Of a stretch of DNA of 64,000 nt, positions 1-8,253 are shown piece by piece. Source of the DNA: VAZQ01 sp040510075 (GTDB taxonomy: Bacteria > Pseudomonadota > Alphaproteobacteria > Rhizobiales > Xanthobacteraceae); the NCBI GenBank assembly GCA_040510075.1, contig JBEVJT010000001.1, positions 1 to 64,000 of the forward strand. The letters run 5' to 3'. How positions within the stretch are numbered: position 1 is the first letter of the stretch; each line of letters opens with the position of its first letter. The notes beneath the pieces were generated by a model. It made no database searches. It had not been told where the DNA came from and was given only the letters and a program-made list of their open reading frames with translations. The translations under genes were made by a program, and so were the position numbers.

Positions 1-19
1 ATGTATCGAGTACGGGAGT

Positions 20-727
20 TTAGCGATGCCTGCGCAGAAGGACCTCTTTCGCCTCATTAACGCGAGCCGCGAGGTACGTAGAGCCCCCCTGGTCGGGATG
101 CAGTTTCTTCATCAGCGCCCGGTGGGCGCGGCCAATCTCCTCGGCACTCGCCCCAAGTTGCAGGCCAAGGATTTGATAGGCCTCCTCTTCCGTCATTTTG
201 CCGCTGGCGCGCACACCGCGGTCCGCCCCCGCTGTCGTATCCGTTTGCGCGTGCTCACGCCAAGCGGGCGCCCTGCGGTCCAGATAAGCCATCAGTAGCG
301 CGCGGCTTTCCTCGTCGATGTCGGCCAGAAAGCCGGCCAGCGTGGCGACATCCAGGTCATCAAGCGAGGTTCCCTCATGCGCGCCCGCGAGAATGCGGCC
401 ACGCATTGCGCCTGTGTCGTGATCAAGCTCCATCTCGACAAAGGCAGAGCGCACACGCGAGATTTGTCCAGGTTTTTTCTGCGTTCGTGCAGCAAAACCG
501 GGCACGCTCCACGGCAGCCAGCCGAGAAGCCCCAGTCCGGTGATCCCAAGCGGTATGGCAACGTCCAGCCGGCCCCGGATGCCGAGAACTCCTGCCAAAG
601 CGAGCGCGCCCAACCCACCGCCGGTCTTGAGCGCGACCGCCACATGGTGCGGACTCACCTTTGTGAAGGCATTGAGCGCCCACAGCGCCAGCGCGAGCAC
701 CACGATACCGAAAACGAGCGAAGCCAT
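20..727 (-). CDS. Membrane-anchored J-domain (DnaJ-like) protein
   Basis: A probable Hsp70 co-chaperone tethered to the inner membrane. The N-terminus holds one hydrophobic helix (about residues 2-20) and a second hydrophobic stretch (about 35-70). The last 60 residues are a J-domain with the HPD motif in LHPDQGG, which stimulates DnaK ATPase. Type III membrane J-proteins with a C-terminal J-domain (TIM14/Pam18-like) share this layout. The upstream VWA gene ends in TGA overlapping this ATG (TGATG), so the two are translationally coupled; a GTG one codon earlier is the alternative start. The J-domain call is firm. The client is unknown; the VWA neighbour is the obvious candidate. Confidence 0.8.
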   Translation of the reverse strand: MASLVFGIVVLALALWALNAFTKVSPHHVAVALKTGGGLGALALAGVLGIRGRLDVAIPLGITGLGLLGWLPWSVPGFAARTQKKPGQISRVRSAFVEMELDHDTGAMRGRILAGAHEGTSLDDLDVATLAGFLADIDEESRALLMAYLDRRAPAWREHAQTDTTAGADRGVRASGKMTEEEAYQILGLQLGASAEEIGRAHRALMKKLHPDQGGSTYLAARVNEAKEVLLRRHR

Positions 728-1458
728 CACGATCTCATCTGCCCGATCAGCTTCATGGCGCCGGGCTGACGCCGCGCGGACAAATCGGCCAGTGCGCGCA
801 TGCCGCCCGCGGCATAGGCAGCGACGGCTCGCAATAGCTCACCGAGCTGGTGGGCTGCACCGAGATCGAATCTGGCATACGCGCCATGCGTGAGCCGTGC
901 AATCTCGCGGAAGGCGTGCTCCGCAATCGGATCATGGCCTTCCTGAAACATGAAGGCAGGCACATTCAACAAGCCAAGCTCGCCCGCCGCTTGGCATAGC
1001 TCATCGAGCTTCTCCTCCATGGCGTCGCCGACAAAAGCCAGCGCCTGCACCTTGTGGCGCTTTGTTTCACGTTTTGCATGCGCGATGATTTTGCCGATCT
1101 GGGTGTGGCCACCTCGGCAGTCGATCGCGCTCATCAAGGCCGAGAGGCGCTCCGGCTGGGAGAGCCATTGAGATGCGCGGCATTCGCCAAACCCGCGGTA
1201 ATACACGAGTTGAACGTCGAGGCCGCCCACCGCTGCCGTTTCGCGGAACATCTCGGTCTGCAGCGTACAGGCGGTGTCCCACAGCGGCTGGCGGCTCATC
1301 GTCGCATCGAGTGCAAAAATCAGTTTGCCGCGACTGCCGGGTTCGAGGCCCGGCGCCATGCTTTTCACCTGATCGAGAAAGGCTTCGACTTCCGAGCGCG
1401 CGGACGGCGCGATCGGGGTCTGCTTTGACGAAGATGCGTCGCGACGATCGTCGGACAT
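727..1458 (-). CDS. VWA (von Willebrand A) domain protein
   Basis: A soluble protein of about 243 residues with a VWA/Rossmann-like fold. The first strand ends in a MIDAS-like DATMS (D-x-T-x-S, close to the usual D-x-S-x-S), followed by GGHTQIGK and an ALAFVGDAMEE strand that would carry later metal-site residues. VWA proteins of this kind usually bind partners through a metal ion. The start is taken at MSDDRR (1458); an upstream GTG/ATG extension to 1524 is possible but has less coding character. It overlaps the J-domain gene, which suggests that the two products act together. Confidence 0.7.
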   Translation of the reverse strand: MSDDRRDASSSKQTPIAPSARSEVEAFLDQVKSMAPGLEPGSRGKLIFALDATMSRQPLWDTACTLQTEMFRETAAVGGLDVQLVYYRGFGECRASQWLSQPERLSALMSAIDCRGGHTQIGKIIAHAKRETKRHKVQALAFVGDAMEEKLDELCQAAGELGLLNVPAFMFQEGHDPIAEHAFREIARLTHGAYARFDLGAAHQLGELLRAVAAYAAGGMRALADLSARRQPGAMKLIGQMRS

Positions 1459-1609
1459 GGAGCTCAGCTCGGAAAACCTGCCATGCCTAAAGTGGCCATA
1501 TGGCGGCAGGGACGCAATGGGCACGGCGTGGGCTCGCGTTCTTCGCGCTTGCGTGATTCCGCGCCTGCACCCACATGAGCAACAAGGCGCGCGCTTGGCT
1601 ATTCCTGGA

Positions 1610-2509
1610 CTAGGTCGTGCACATCGAGAGGATTTTCAAGCGCAGCAAACCACTCGGCACGCGCCGCGGCCGGGCATCGAGTGGAAGCCGCAGCGCTTCG
1701 ATCAAGCTCATCACCTCGGCTCGTGCAGTCACGTGGGCAAGGCTTGGACGCGTCCCCAGCATCACCTGATCCAGATTGTCCAGAGCGGTCAGGCCGCGTG
1801 GGAAAAACTCGCGGTAGACCAGCCGCTCGGCAAACCCGTCCACACAGCGGAATCCAAGCCGGGCAGATAATTCCGCCAGACCCTCGCCAACCAGTTGCTT
1901 ATTGCGCGAGCCCAGCATGGACAGGCGGTTGCGCACCACGACCCAGTCCATGCGCGCACCATCTATTTGGCGACGCTGCCGGCGCGCCTCGCGCACCATG
2001 GCGGCATAGTGGCTCTCGCCGATCACCGCATAAGTGCTCGCATCGATAACGCCTATGACATCGAGGTCCACGAAACTGTCATTGATCGGCGTGACCAAGG
2101 TGTCGGCCATGGAATGGGCGAGGCGGGTGAGGTAATTGTCGGTGCCGGCCGTATCCACGACGACGAAATCATGCGACCGTTCCACCGCCCCGACCGCCTC
2201 GGCAAATCCGGCGAACTCGATGGCCTCGTTTTCATCTAACCGCAGGGTAGAGCCGCGCGCGACGCAAAAATGCGTCGGCACCTTGAGTTCGCGACCCGTT
2301 TTGCGCGCCCAACCCCGCCGGTTCTCCATGTACCGGGTAAACGTTCTCTGCCGGGAGTCCACATCGATCGTGGCCACGCGTTGGCCGACATTCATCAGCG
2401 CAACGGCGACATGCATGGCCACCGTCGATTTACCGGCTCCGCCCTTCTCATTGCCAAGCACGACTACATGGGCGGACGTGGCCCCGCGCGTGTTCGGTTC
2501 AACCGACAT
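1610..2509 (-). CDS. mipZ: Division-plane positioning ATPase MipZ
   Basis: ParA/MinD-superfamily ATPase of 299 residues. The deviant Walker A motif NEKGGAGKST lies at about residues 19-28, followed by IDVDSRQRTFTRYMENRR, the MipZ signature, then FVVVDTAG (Walker B region) and the MDWVVVRNRL block. In Caulobacter MipZ forms a bipolar gradient through ParB and inhibits FtsZ away from midcell; alphaproteobacteria use it in place of MinCD. The length suits the family. It lies on the same strand as the VWA/J-domain pair, about 150 bp upstream of it, and is divergent from panC. Confidence 0.93.
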   Translation of the reverse strand: MSVEPNTRGATSAHVVVLGNEKGGAGKSTVAMHVAVALMNVGQRVATIDVDSRQRTFTRYMENRRGWARKTGRELKVPTHFCVARGSTLRLDENEAIEFAGFAEAVGAVERSHDFVVVDTAGTDNYLTRLAHSMADTLVTPINDSFVDLDVIGVIDASTYAVIGESHYAAMVREARRQRRQIDGARMDWVVVRNRLSMLGSRNKQLVGEGLAELSARLGFRCVDGFAERLVYREFFPRGLTALDNLDQVMLGTRPSLAHVTARAEVMSLIEALRLPLDARPRRVPSGLLRLKILSMCTT

Positions 2510-2600
2510 GACGCCACCTCCTCCGGGTCATTTCCTACCGGTCAACCCTTGCGAAGCAAAGCAATTGCGTCGCAGCCGATCGATTAACATTAATTAGGCA

Positions 2601-2697
2601 CGCGCTCGTCGTGCTAAGGCGGCTGTGAATTTTAGAAATATCGAGCCGTGGCGAAGCCCGTTTCCGTGTTCCGGATGGACGATCGCCGACTTGCGCC
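2601..2697 (+). pseudogene. Duplicated 5' end and leader of panC (about 95 bp)
   Basis: This stretch matches 3158-3251 at roughly 90 percent identity. It covers the panC leader and the first 14 or so codons, including the block GTGGCGAAGCCCGTTTCCG (ATG in panC). The reading here starts with GTG, gives VAKPVSVFRM and then stops at TAA after 17 codons. A 3-base indel and substitutions gather at the 3' end. It is a non-functional partial copy that forms a direct repeat with the real panC start, about 557 bp away. Confidence 0.85.
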
Positions 2698-2779
2698 ATA
2701 ACGCCAAGCGTTGGTGCGCCGCCATCTAGCAGAAACACATGGGCAGAGTTGGTTCAGCTCGGCCCTTGGTTAGCTCAGA

Positions 2780-2887
2780 TCAACCCTTGGTCACGACCGG
2801 AGGAGCTTTGCCTTTGCCCACGCCAGCTCAGCCAGCCACGCTTACGGCGATGAGAGTTGCGAGTAAAGCGGCGAGAATCTTGGTCAT
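2780..2887 (-). pseudogene. Small lipoprotein-like ORF with in-frame TGA
   Basis: On the minus strand, ATG at 2887 follows a good Shine-Dalgarno (AGGGGG, 5 bases upstream). It encodes MTKILAALLATLIAVSVAG, a lipoprotein-like signal sequence, and then TGA (2830-2828). Reading through gives 15 more residues, AGVGKGKAPPVVTKG, ending at TGA 2782-2780. The TGA stands exactly where a lipobox cysteine (TGC or TGT) would follow VAG. The Lys/Pro/Val-rich tail looks designed rather than random. I read it as a small secreted or lipoprotein gene inactivated by one base change; a 19-residue peptide is the alternative. It lies between the two copies of the panC-leader repeat. Confidence 0.5.
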
Positions 2888-3204
2888 TGGTGCCCCCTGC
2901 TTGAGAAGCATTGCACGTCGGGCGGCACCATAACTACGAAACCACAGCACGGAATAGCACAAAAGCCACAATGCGTGAAAAAGCCCGCTCGCAGTTCCGC
3001 CAAACAATTCAAATTTCAGCGGCTTCTAAGCTTGAACGGCAGCGGCCGCCAACATGAAAATAAACTACTGCAGTTCGGTAGATCGTTGGCACCAGATTAG
3101 CCCGGTGAGTGCTTGATCGTGCAATGGTGCGTGCTACGCGTTAGTTGGCCACGCGGCCGCGCTCGTCGTGCTGTGGCGGCTGCGAATTTTAGAAATTTCG
3201 AGCC

Positions 3205-4056
3205 ATGGCGAAGCCCGTTTCCGTGTTGCGAATGATCGGCAGCTTGCGCCGGACCGTCGAGTGTTGGCGAGCCGCGGACGCTCGAATTGCGCTCGTGCCG
3301 ACCATGGGCGCGTTGCACGCGGGACATGTGGCGCTGATTTCAAGCGCGCGGCGGCGCGCAAAGCGGATAGTCGTCTCCATATTCGTCAATCCTGCGCAAT
3401 TCGCGGCGGATGAAGATCTAGCCACCTATCCGCGAACCTGGGACGCCGACCTGGAGCTGCTGCGCAAGCTCGGAGCCGATGCGGTGTGGACTCCATCGGT
3501 CGAACGAATGTATCCAGCCGGCTTTGCAACCCGGGTGCTTCCGGGAGGAGCCGCAACCGTGGGGCTTGAGGACCGTTTCCGGCCGCATTTCTTCACCGGA
3601 GTTGCTACCGTTGTGGCAAAACTGCTGATCCAGTGCGCGCCCGACTTCGCCATGTTCGGTGAAAAAGATTATCAGCAGCTCCGGGTGGTCGAGCAGATAA
3701 CGAGAGATCTCGACGTTCCGACCAGGATCATTGCCGTACCTACCGTACGGGAGAAGGACGGCCTCGCACTCTCGTCCCGCAACCTTTACCTTTCGACCAG
3801 CGAGCGTGAGCGGGCGCCGCTCCTGCATCGCGTGCTCAAGGAATGCGCGCGGAAAATAGCCAAGGGCGCGCAACTCGAGTCCGTGCTGGGTGAAGCAGCT
3901 GCGGCAATTCAAAATGGGGGGTTTGCCCTCGATTACCTCGAGGCGCGGCATGCGAAAACGCTGCAGCCCATAACATCGCATGCACAGGGGCCCATCCGGC
4001 TCCTGGTTGCGGCGCGCCTGGGCAAGACGCGCCTGATCGACAATGTTGGTGTTTAG
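3205..4056 (+). CDS. panC: Pantothenate synthetase (pantoate--beta-alanine ligase)
   Basis: Catalyses ATP-dependent condensation of D-pantoate with beta-alanine in the cytosol, the last step of pantothenate and thus CoA precursor synthesis. All family signatures are present: VPTMGALHAGH (the HIGH-like nucleotide site, about residues 31-41), FVNPAQF, FGEKDYQQL, and LSSRNLYLS near residue 190. The 283-residue length is typical. The start is ATG 3205. No panB lies nearby. Its leader and first codons are duplicated at 2601-2697. Confidence 0.96.
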   Translation: MAKPVSVLRMIGSLRRTVECWRAADARIALVPTMGALHAGHVALISSARRRAKRIVVSIFVNPAQFAADEDLATYPRTWDADLELLRKLGADAVWTPSVERMYPAGFATRVLPGGAATVGLEDRFRPHFFTGVATVVAKLLIQCAPDFAMFGEKDYQQLRVVEQITRDLDVPTRIIAVPTVREKDGLALSSRNLYLSTSERERAPLLHRVLKECARKIAKGAQLESVLGEAAAAIQNGGFALDYLEARHAKTLQPITSHAQGPIRLLVAARLGKTRLIDNVGV

Positions 4057-4103
4057 AGCATGATCCCGAAACGTGGGAACCGTTTTCGGGCAATGCCATG
4101 CTC
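4056..4103. repeat. Intergenic palindrome, gagcatgatc family
   Basis: Imperfect inverted repeat directly at the panC stop, with outer arms GAGCATG (4056-4062) and CATGCTC (4097-4103) and inner CCGAAA/TTTTCGG pairing. Related palindromes lie at 28981-29074, 36222-36268 and 37881-37926. Bradyrhizobium-type genomes carry many such elements. This copy may also serve as a transcript-end structure for panC. Confidence 0.7.
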
Positions 4104-4165
4104 CAGGAAGCTAGAAGCTGGGCATCGCGCTGCTGGCGATCATGCTTCCGCGTTGTGTTCCGAGT

Positions 4166-4603
4166 TTATAAAAGGCCCAGCTCACGCAATTGGCTGCGCA
4201 GCGCCTCGGGCATGTGTTTGGCACCCGGTGCCGCCCGGTCGAGGTCTCTCGGGCAGTCCTTGCCCTCAAGATATCTCCACCCCTGGAAAGCGCGCCAAGG
4301 GCGTGGCTCGACCAATACAAGTGTCGGCTCGAGCACCAGCTGACACCGGCGCACGCCCGCTTTGTCGGCGAAAGGGCGAACGTCCAGGAGCCGCTCCCGG
4401 CAAAGCACATTGCCGCGGATCACCCAAAAGAGAGATCCGCCGCGCAGCAGCTCGTCGGCTCGCTTTGGCACCATCCGGGTCGTGTGGATGTGGTCGCGCG
4501 AAAGGCCGCGGCGACGCCGTTCCTTGAGCCTCGACGCAATCCAATGCTCCAGCTCCTCGACGGAATCGCAGCCAACGCACAGCTTTAGGAGATGAAGGGT
4601 CAA
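4166..4603 (-). CDS. DUF1489 family protein
   Basis: A 145-residue cytosolic protein opening with MTLHLLKLCVGCDSVEELE, the usual start of the DUF1489 family found almost only in alphaproteobacteria. RMVPKRADELLRGGSLFWVIRG resembles the family's central block. The biochemical function is unknown; the arrangement (basic residues, conserved single-domain core) gives no catalytic motif. It converges on panC, with the palindrome at 4056 between them. Start ATG 4603. Confidence 0.8.
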   Translation of the reverse strand: MTLHLLKLCVGCDSVEELEHWIASRLKERRRRGLSRDHIHTTRMVPKRADELLRGGSLFWVIRGNVLCRERLLDVRPFADKAGVRRCQLVLEPTLVLVEPRPWRAFQGWRYLEGKDCPRDLDRAAPGAKHMPEALRSQLRELGLL

Positions 4604-4670
4604 AGAGATTTTCCGGAAGTTAATAAGGAGCCTGGGCCTCCGCCCCCGGGACGGCGGCCGCAGCTTCGGC

Positions 4671-5498
4671 TTACTGCGCGCCAGGCGAAATTTGCAACGG
4701 CCCGCCGCGAATTCCCCCGCTGTTCACGGTTCCAGCGGCTCGCTCCTCTTCCTTTCCCGCCGCTGGTTTGCGTGATGTACTTGTTGCCGATGCTTCCGCT
4801 TCGTCTCTACGCGTTGGTTCCGAGGCCATGATGCTGACGGGCGGAATCGAGGCGGCCGAAGGAATATAGATATTGCTACTCGGGGGCTTGGGCGGTGGAA
4901 CTGGGGACGGTGGTGTTTGGAGAGCCGCAGTAGGCACCGGCGATTCCGCCATATGTTTTCTGACCTCCCGCGCGAACAGTCCTTCCGCGAGATTTGCCTT
5001 CACACGGCGAGGGTCGCTGAGCAAAGCCAGTCGCTCGCATGATTGCGGAGTGCAACCATGCGACGTGGCTAGCACATGGGCTGCCACGCCAAACAGGTCG
5101 GCCTCGACGGAGCGGCGCACATCAGCCAGCACGTCGTCGGTTGCACGCAAATGTTTGGCCGCATCCAACAGAGAGAGTTGCGCGGCAACGTAGGACAGCG
5201 CCGCCATGGTCGCCTCTGCACTGCTGAAAAGCGCTTTTTCGCAGGACGCCTGCAGCGGCGCGTCGGGAACGGTGCCAAGGCAGGTCAGGGGGGAGCCGGG
5301 CGCCATTGCCTGCATGCTCAATTGGGATGCCCGGAGCGTGAGCAGCCGCCGTTCGGCTGCGCGATCAAAGGCAGCAAGCTGCTCGATCGCGGTGATTGCC
5401 ACAGTGGCCAGCAGCGGCGCAAATAGCAGCAGCGCCCCGGCAACAAGGACGCATGCCCATTTGGGCACAAGGAATGAACCCGTCCACCTGACGCCCAC
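4671..5498 (-). CDS. Membrane-anchored protein with Pro-rich tail, unknown function
   Basis: 275 residues: a short cytoplasmic N-terminus, one strong membrane helix (about 15-38), a helical periplasmic region (40-170) with four cysteines placed to form disulfides (SPLTCLG, ASCEKA, HGCTPQSCERL), then a low-complexity Pro/Ser/Ala tail (about 185-275). I do not recognise the family. The layout, single anchor plus disulfide-bearing domain plus disordered tail, suggests an envelope-associated protein. It lies 67 bp downstream of the DUF1489 start region, on the same strand. Confidence 0.6.
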   Translation of the reverse strand: MGVRWTGSFLVPKWACVLVAGALLLFAPLLATVAITAIEQLAAFDRAAERRLLTLRASQLSMQAMAPGSPLTCLGTVPDAPLQASCEKALFSSAEATMAALSYVAAQLSLLDAAKHLRATDDVLADVRRSVEADLFGVAAHVLATSHGCTPQSCERLALLSDPRRVKANLAEGLFAREVRKHMAESPVPTAALQTPPSPVPPPKPPSSNIYIPSAASIPPVSIMASEPTRRDEAEASATSTSRKPAAGKEEERAAGTVNSGGIRGGPLQISPGAQ

Positions 5499-5642
5499 GC
5501 TACAAACCCGACAGCTCCACGCTCGTTTAATTCGGCCGGCGCGTTCTTCAGCGACGGCAAAACCAAACCTAGGCGCTCAGCAGCGCAGTATGTCCATTAA
5601 AGCTGTTTGTAAGCGCAATTAGGGCAGGAAGCCCAGATGCGG

Positions 5643-5840
5643 CTAGTTCGAGTAGTCGAGCTGGCTTTCCTTGACCACCCGCTCGAAGGCTTCCCGCGGA
5701 TTCTTGATCCGATACTGGTAATCGGCACCGTCTGAGGGAAGCAATCTCACGACTTCATAAGTGCTGTTCGCCTGCATGTGACCGATGAGCCGGGAAGTGA
5801 AATGCACAGTTTGACCGACAGTGAATTTGTGGTGTCTCAA
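5643..5840 (-). CDS. Small conserved protein of unknown function (66 aa)
   Basis: The product is a small beta-rich protein (FTVGQTVHFTS, STYEVVRLLP, YQYRIKNPREAFERVVKESQL) that could fold as a small barrel. The start is taken at TTG 5840, because GAGGAGA lies 7 bases upstream and sequence similarity to a folded domain begins there; the open frame extends upstream to 5900 but without a ribosome site. Proteins of this type occur in rhizobial genomes as uncharacterised singletons. It acts in the cytosol, as no signal sequence is seen. Confidence 0.65.
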   Translation of the reverse strand: MRHHKFTVGQTVHFTSRLIGHMQANSTYEVVRLLPSDGADYQYRIKNPREAFERVVKESQLDYSN

Positions 5841-6147
5841 CGGGGCTCTCCTCAACTGCAGACTGCTTGCTGTTTCAGCGATGCCCCCTCCGATCCGCAT
5901 GCACTATAGCAGGAACAGCTCGCCAATCGCAAAAGAAACTTTTTTTTGCCACTTTTCCGCCAGATTTGCCAAACCTGGAAAGTGAAATGGGGAAAGGCAC
6001 TTAGCGGCCCGCTCTCGACCCCAAGCTGCTACCTCAGCTGCATTTTGGGCCGCGAGCGCGGATTTCGGGGCAGGTGAACAGCTGCCGGAACACAATCGCG
6101 CCGCGATCGTGGCCTACGCGCACACCTCGGGATCACAGGAGATCGAG

Positions 6148-6321
6148 ATGCGTTTCCTTCTGGGCCTCATTCTCGGCTGCGTTCTGACGGTGGCCGGCGC
6201 CTACATTGCCGATGCTGTACATGCTCCAAACAAGCCCATGGTGAACTGGGACGTGGTCGCAAACCATGTCGATGCGGTGACCGCCCTTGCGCGGCAGGGC
6301 TGGAAAAGGATCACCGGCTAG
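6148..6321 (+). CDS. Small single-pass membrane protein (57 aa)
   Basis: ATG 6148 is chosen over the longer frame (6109) because CAGGAG sits 7 bases upstream and the N-terminus MRFLLGLILGCVLTVAGAYI forms a membrane helix or uncleaved signal anchor. The rest (about 35 residues) is soluble and ends in ARQGWKRITG. No family recognised. About 40 bases upstream there is GGAAC (6087-6091) 16 bases before CGTG, one base off the EcfG stress-promoter consensus; this is only suggestive. Confidence 0.6.
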   Translation: MRFLLGLILGCVLTVAGAYIADAVHAPNKPMVNWDVVANHVDAVTALARQGWKRITG

Positions 6322-6344
6322 CGATGCGAGATGAGCGCGCAGCT

Positions 6345-7316
6345 TCAGGCGCGCACTTCCTGCCGTTGAAACACGATATAGCCGACGATGAACAGCAGAA
6401 TTGTTGCGGCGATGAGCCCGACAACCTGCGGCCAGGCGATGACCAGGCTTTGCCCCAACGGCAATGGGGCGCCTGGCACTGCTCCCTGGAGCTGAACCAA
6501 ATAGATTGGCCCCAACGCGCGCTGCGCTGGATTGAGGAGTGCGAGAGCGACTTCGCCGAAGAGCGTGCTCGGCGACAGCCGTGCCAGCACCTGCTCCCAC
6601 TCGAGCGTGGCTGGCGTTGGCAGTCCCGCTGCAACATAGCGCGGATCGGGCGGCGCTATCGTCGCGGCCACCATCTGGGAAAGCACCGATGGCCAAAGGA
6701 ACGTCAGGAAGAGCCACAGCCCAAGCGTCACAAGAGCCGCAGTAGCGGCGGAACGAAAGACGATTGAAAAGAGCAAAGCGAGAGCAAGCCAAACCCCCGC
6801 ATAGGCGATCGTGACGAGCAGGAAAATGAAGGCGCGCGCTATCTCCTCCGCACTGGGCGGCACGCCCAGCAGCAACAGACCGAGGCCGACCACGAGAAGC
6901 CAGAGGGCGACCAGGCTGATCGAAATGGTGAACAGCCCCGCGAGGAATTTTCCGAACAGCAACGCGTCCCGGTAGATGGGCTGGGAAAGAATACGCGAGA
7001 GCGTGCGGCGGTTGTACTCGCTGTTGACCGAATCGAATCCAAGCCCGATTGCCATCAACGGCACCAGGATGCTGAGAAATGAAACGAAGGTAACCGGGAT
7101 GCTCTCGCGGGCGGTGGTGAACAGGCGCAAAAACAGGAACGGGTCTTCAGCCGTCACGTCTTTCACCTGCTGGATCGCGCCGTAAAGCGCGGCCAGCGCA
7201 AACAACACCACCAGCCATTCGAGCACGCGCATTCGCACGCTCGTGAGGTGGTCGCTTAGCTCCTTGAGCATAACGACCCCGACCCCCTGCAACGCAGAGC
7301 CTTCACGCCGCGGCAT
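6345..7316 (-). CDS. ABC-2 type transporter permease
   Basis: About 323 residues with six or more membrane helices: one near residues 20-40, a pair around 70-95 and 120-150, then three towards the C-terminus. A large soluble loop (about 205-280) lies between the last helices, the NosY/ABC-2 subfamily pattern. It would move a substrate across the inner membrane together with the ATPase encoded immediately upstream. ATG 7316 is used; it overlaps the ATPase 3' end by 14 bases. The substrate is not evident. The NEW3 protein at the head of the operon points to an envelope or glycan-related load. Confidence 0.82.
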   Translation of the reverse strand: MPRREGSALQGVGVVMLKELSDHLTSVRMRVLEWLVVLFALAALYGAIQQVKDVTAEDPFLFLRLFTTARESIPVTFVSFLSILVPLMAIGLGFDSVNSEYNRRTLSRILSQPIYRDALLFGKFLAGLFTISISLVALWLLVVGLGLLLLGVPPSAEEIARAFIFLLVTIAYAGVWLALALLFSIVFRSAATAALVTLGLWLFLTFLWPSVLSQMVAATIAPPDPRYVAAGLPTPATLEWEQVLARLSPSTLFGEVALALLNPAQRALGPIYLVQLQGAVPGAPLPLGQSLVIAWPQVVGLIAATILLFIVGYIVFQRQEVRA

Positions 7317-8253
7317 GCCTCGTTCCTTCTCTGTCCTGGAAATAACGCGTGTAGATAGCCTCGAGACTGGGCTCGGCCACGCCAAGGTGCAGCAAGCGAC
7401 CGCCCGCCTCCACAACTGCGGCGGCAGCTTCGGGGCGCACGTCGCGTTGCGCCATCAGGAGGAGACGCGTCGTGCCTACGCGCTCGACGCGTTGCACGCC
7501 GGGAACGGCGGACAGACGCTCCGCGAGCCCGGCGCCTTCCGCTTCCACTTCGACGCGGAAGCCGCCGCCGAGAACCTGGCGTCCGAGCTCCGGCACCGTG
7601 CCCATGAGCACCAGATTGCCTTCATTGAACAGCGCTACCCGGTCGCACACGCTCTGCACGCGCTCGAGGAGGTGTGAGGACAAGAGCACGGTCACGCCCC
7701 GGTGCTTGAGGTCGCGGATTACGCTGAGCAGTTCGACCGTTGCCTGCGGGTCGAGTCCGGACGTCGGCTCATCGAGAATGGCGATCCGAGCGTCCTTCAT
7801 CAAAATCTCGGCGAGCCCAAGTCGTTGGCGCATGCCACGCGAAAACGTTCCGACCCGGTTGTTCATTACGTCCGAGAGGCCCACGTGGCCGAGGGCAAGC
7901 GCGATTTTCTCGTCCCGTTGCCCGCGTTCCAGGCCAAGCAGGCGCGCCGTGTAGCGCATGTTCTCGACCGCGCTGAGATTGTCGTAGAAGCCCACCTGAT
8001 CGGGCAGGTAACCGACCCGGCGCTTGACAGCCAAAGGCTCGCGCACCGGATCATGTCCGAGCACGCGTGCTTTGCCGTCCGAGATTTCGCTGAGGCCAAG
8101 GAGCATCAGGATCGTCGTGGTCTTGCCCGCACCATTGGGGCCGAGCAGCCCGAAAATCTCTCCCCGAGCGACCGCAAACGAGACGCCGTTTACCGCAGCA
8201 ACCCCGTCGTAGCGTTTCGTGAGATTTTGCGCTTCGATGACGTTTTCGGTCAT
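7303..8253 (-). CDS. ABC transporter ATP-binding protein
   Basis: About 316 residues. Walker A is GPNGAGKTT (about 39-47), the signature is FSRGMRQRLG, Walker B is ARIAILDEPTSGLDP, and the H-loop is SSHLLE. The C-terminal extension (about 215-316) is typical of ABC-2/NosF-type exporters and multidrug subunits. ATG 8253 overlaps the TGA of the upstream NEW3 gene (ATGA), and its own 3' end overlaps the permease, so all three genes are translationally coupled. It drives the permease at 6345-7316. Confidence 0.9.
   Translation of the reverse strand: MTENVIEAQNLTKRYDGVAAVNGVSFAVARGEIFGLLGPNGAGKTTTILMLLGLSEISDGKARVLGHDPVREPLAVKRRVGYLPDQVGFYDNLSAVENMRYTARLLGLERGQRDEKIALALGHVGLSDVMNNRVGTFSRGMRQRLGLAEILMKDARIAILDEPTSGLDPQATVELLSVIRDLKHRGVTVLLSSHLLERVQSVCDRVALFNEGNLVLMGTVPELGRQVLGGGFRVEVEAEGAGLAERLSAVPGVQRVERVGTTRLLLMAQRDVRPEAAAAVVEAGGRLLHLGVAEPSLEAIYTRYFQDREGTRHAAA

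Noticed and set aside
26..893. Long open frames on the plus strand opposite the J-domain gene
   Set aside because: They are shadows in high-GC DNA of the minus-strand J-domain/VWA genes: no ribosome sites, no motifs, and codon patterns unlike the neighbours.
2780..2887. Selenocysteine reading at TGA
   Set aside because: No SECIS hairpin can be seen after the codon and no selenoprotein-type motif; a mutated lipobox is simpler.
5904..6095. 63-residue minus-strand open frame between two small genes
   Set aside because: No ribosome site and no coding pattern; overlaps the upstream region of the 66-residue gene.
6087..6111. EcfG promoter before the 57-residue membrane protein gene
   Set aside because: GGAAC-N16-CGTG misses the last base of the consensus; kept only as a remark in that gene's entry.
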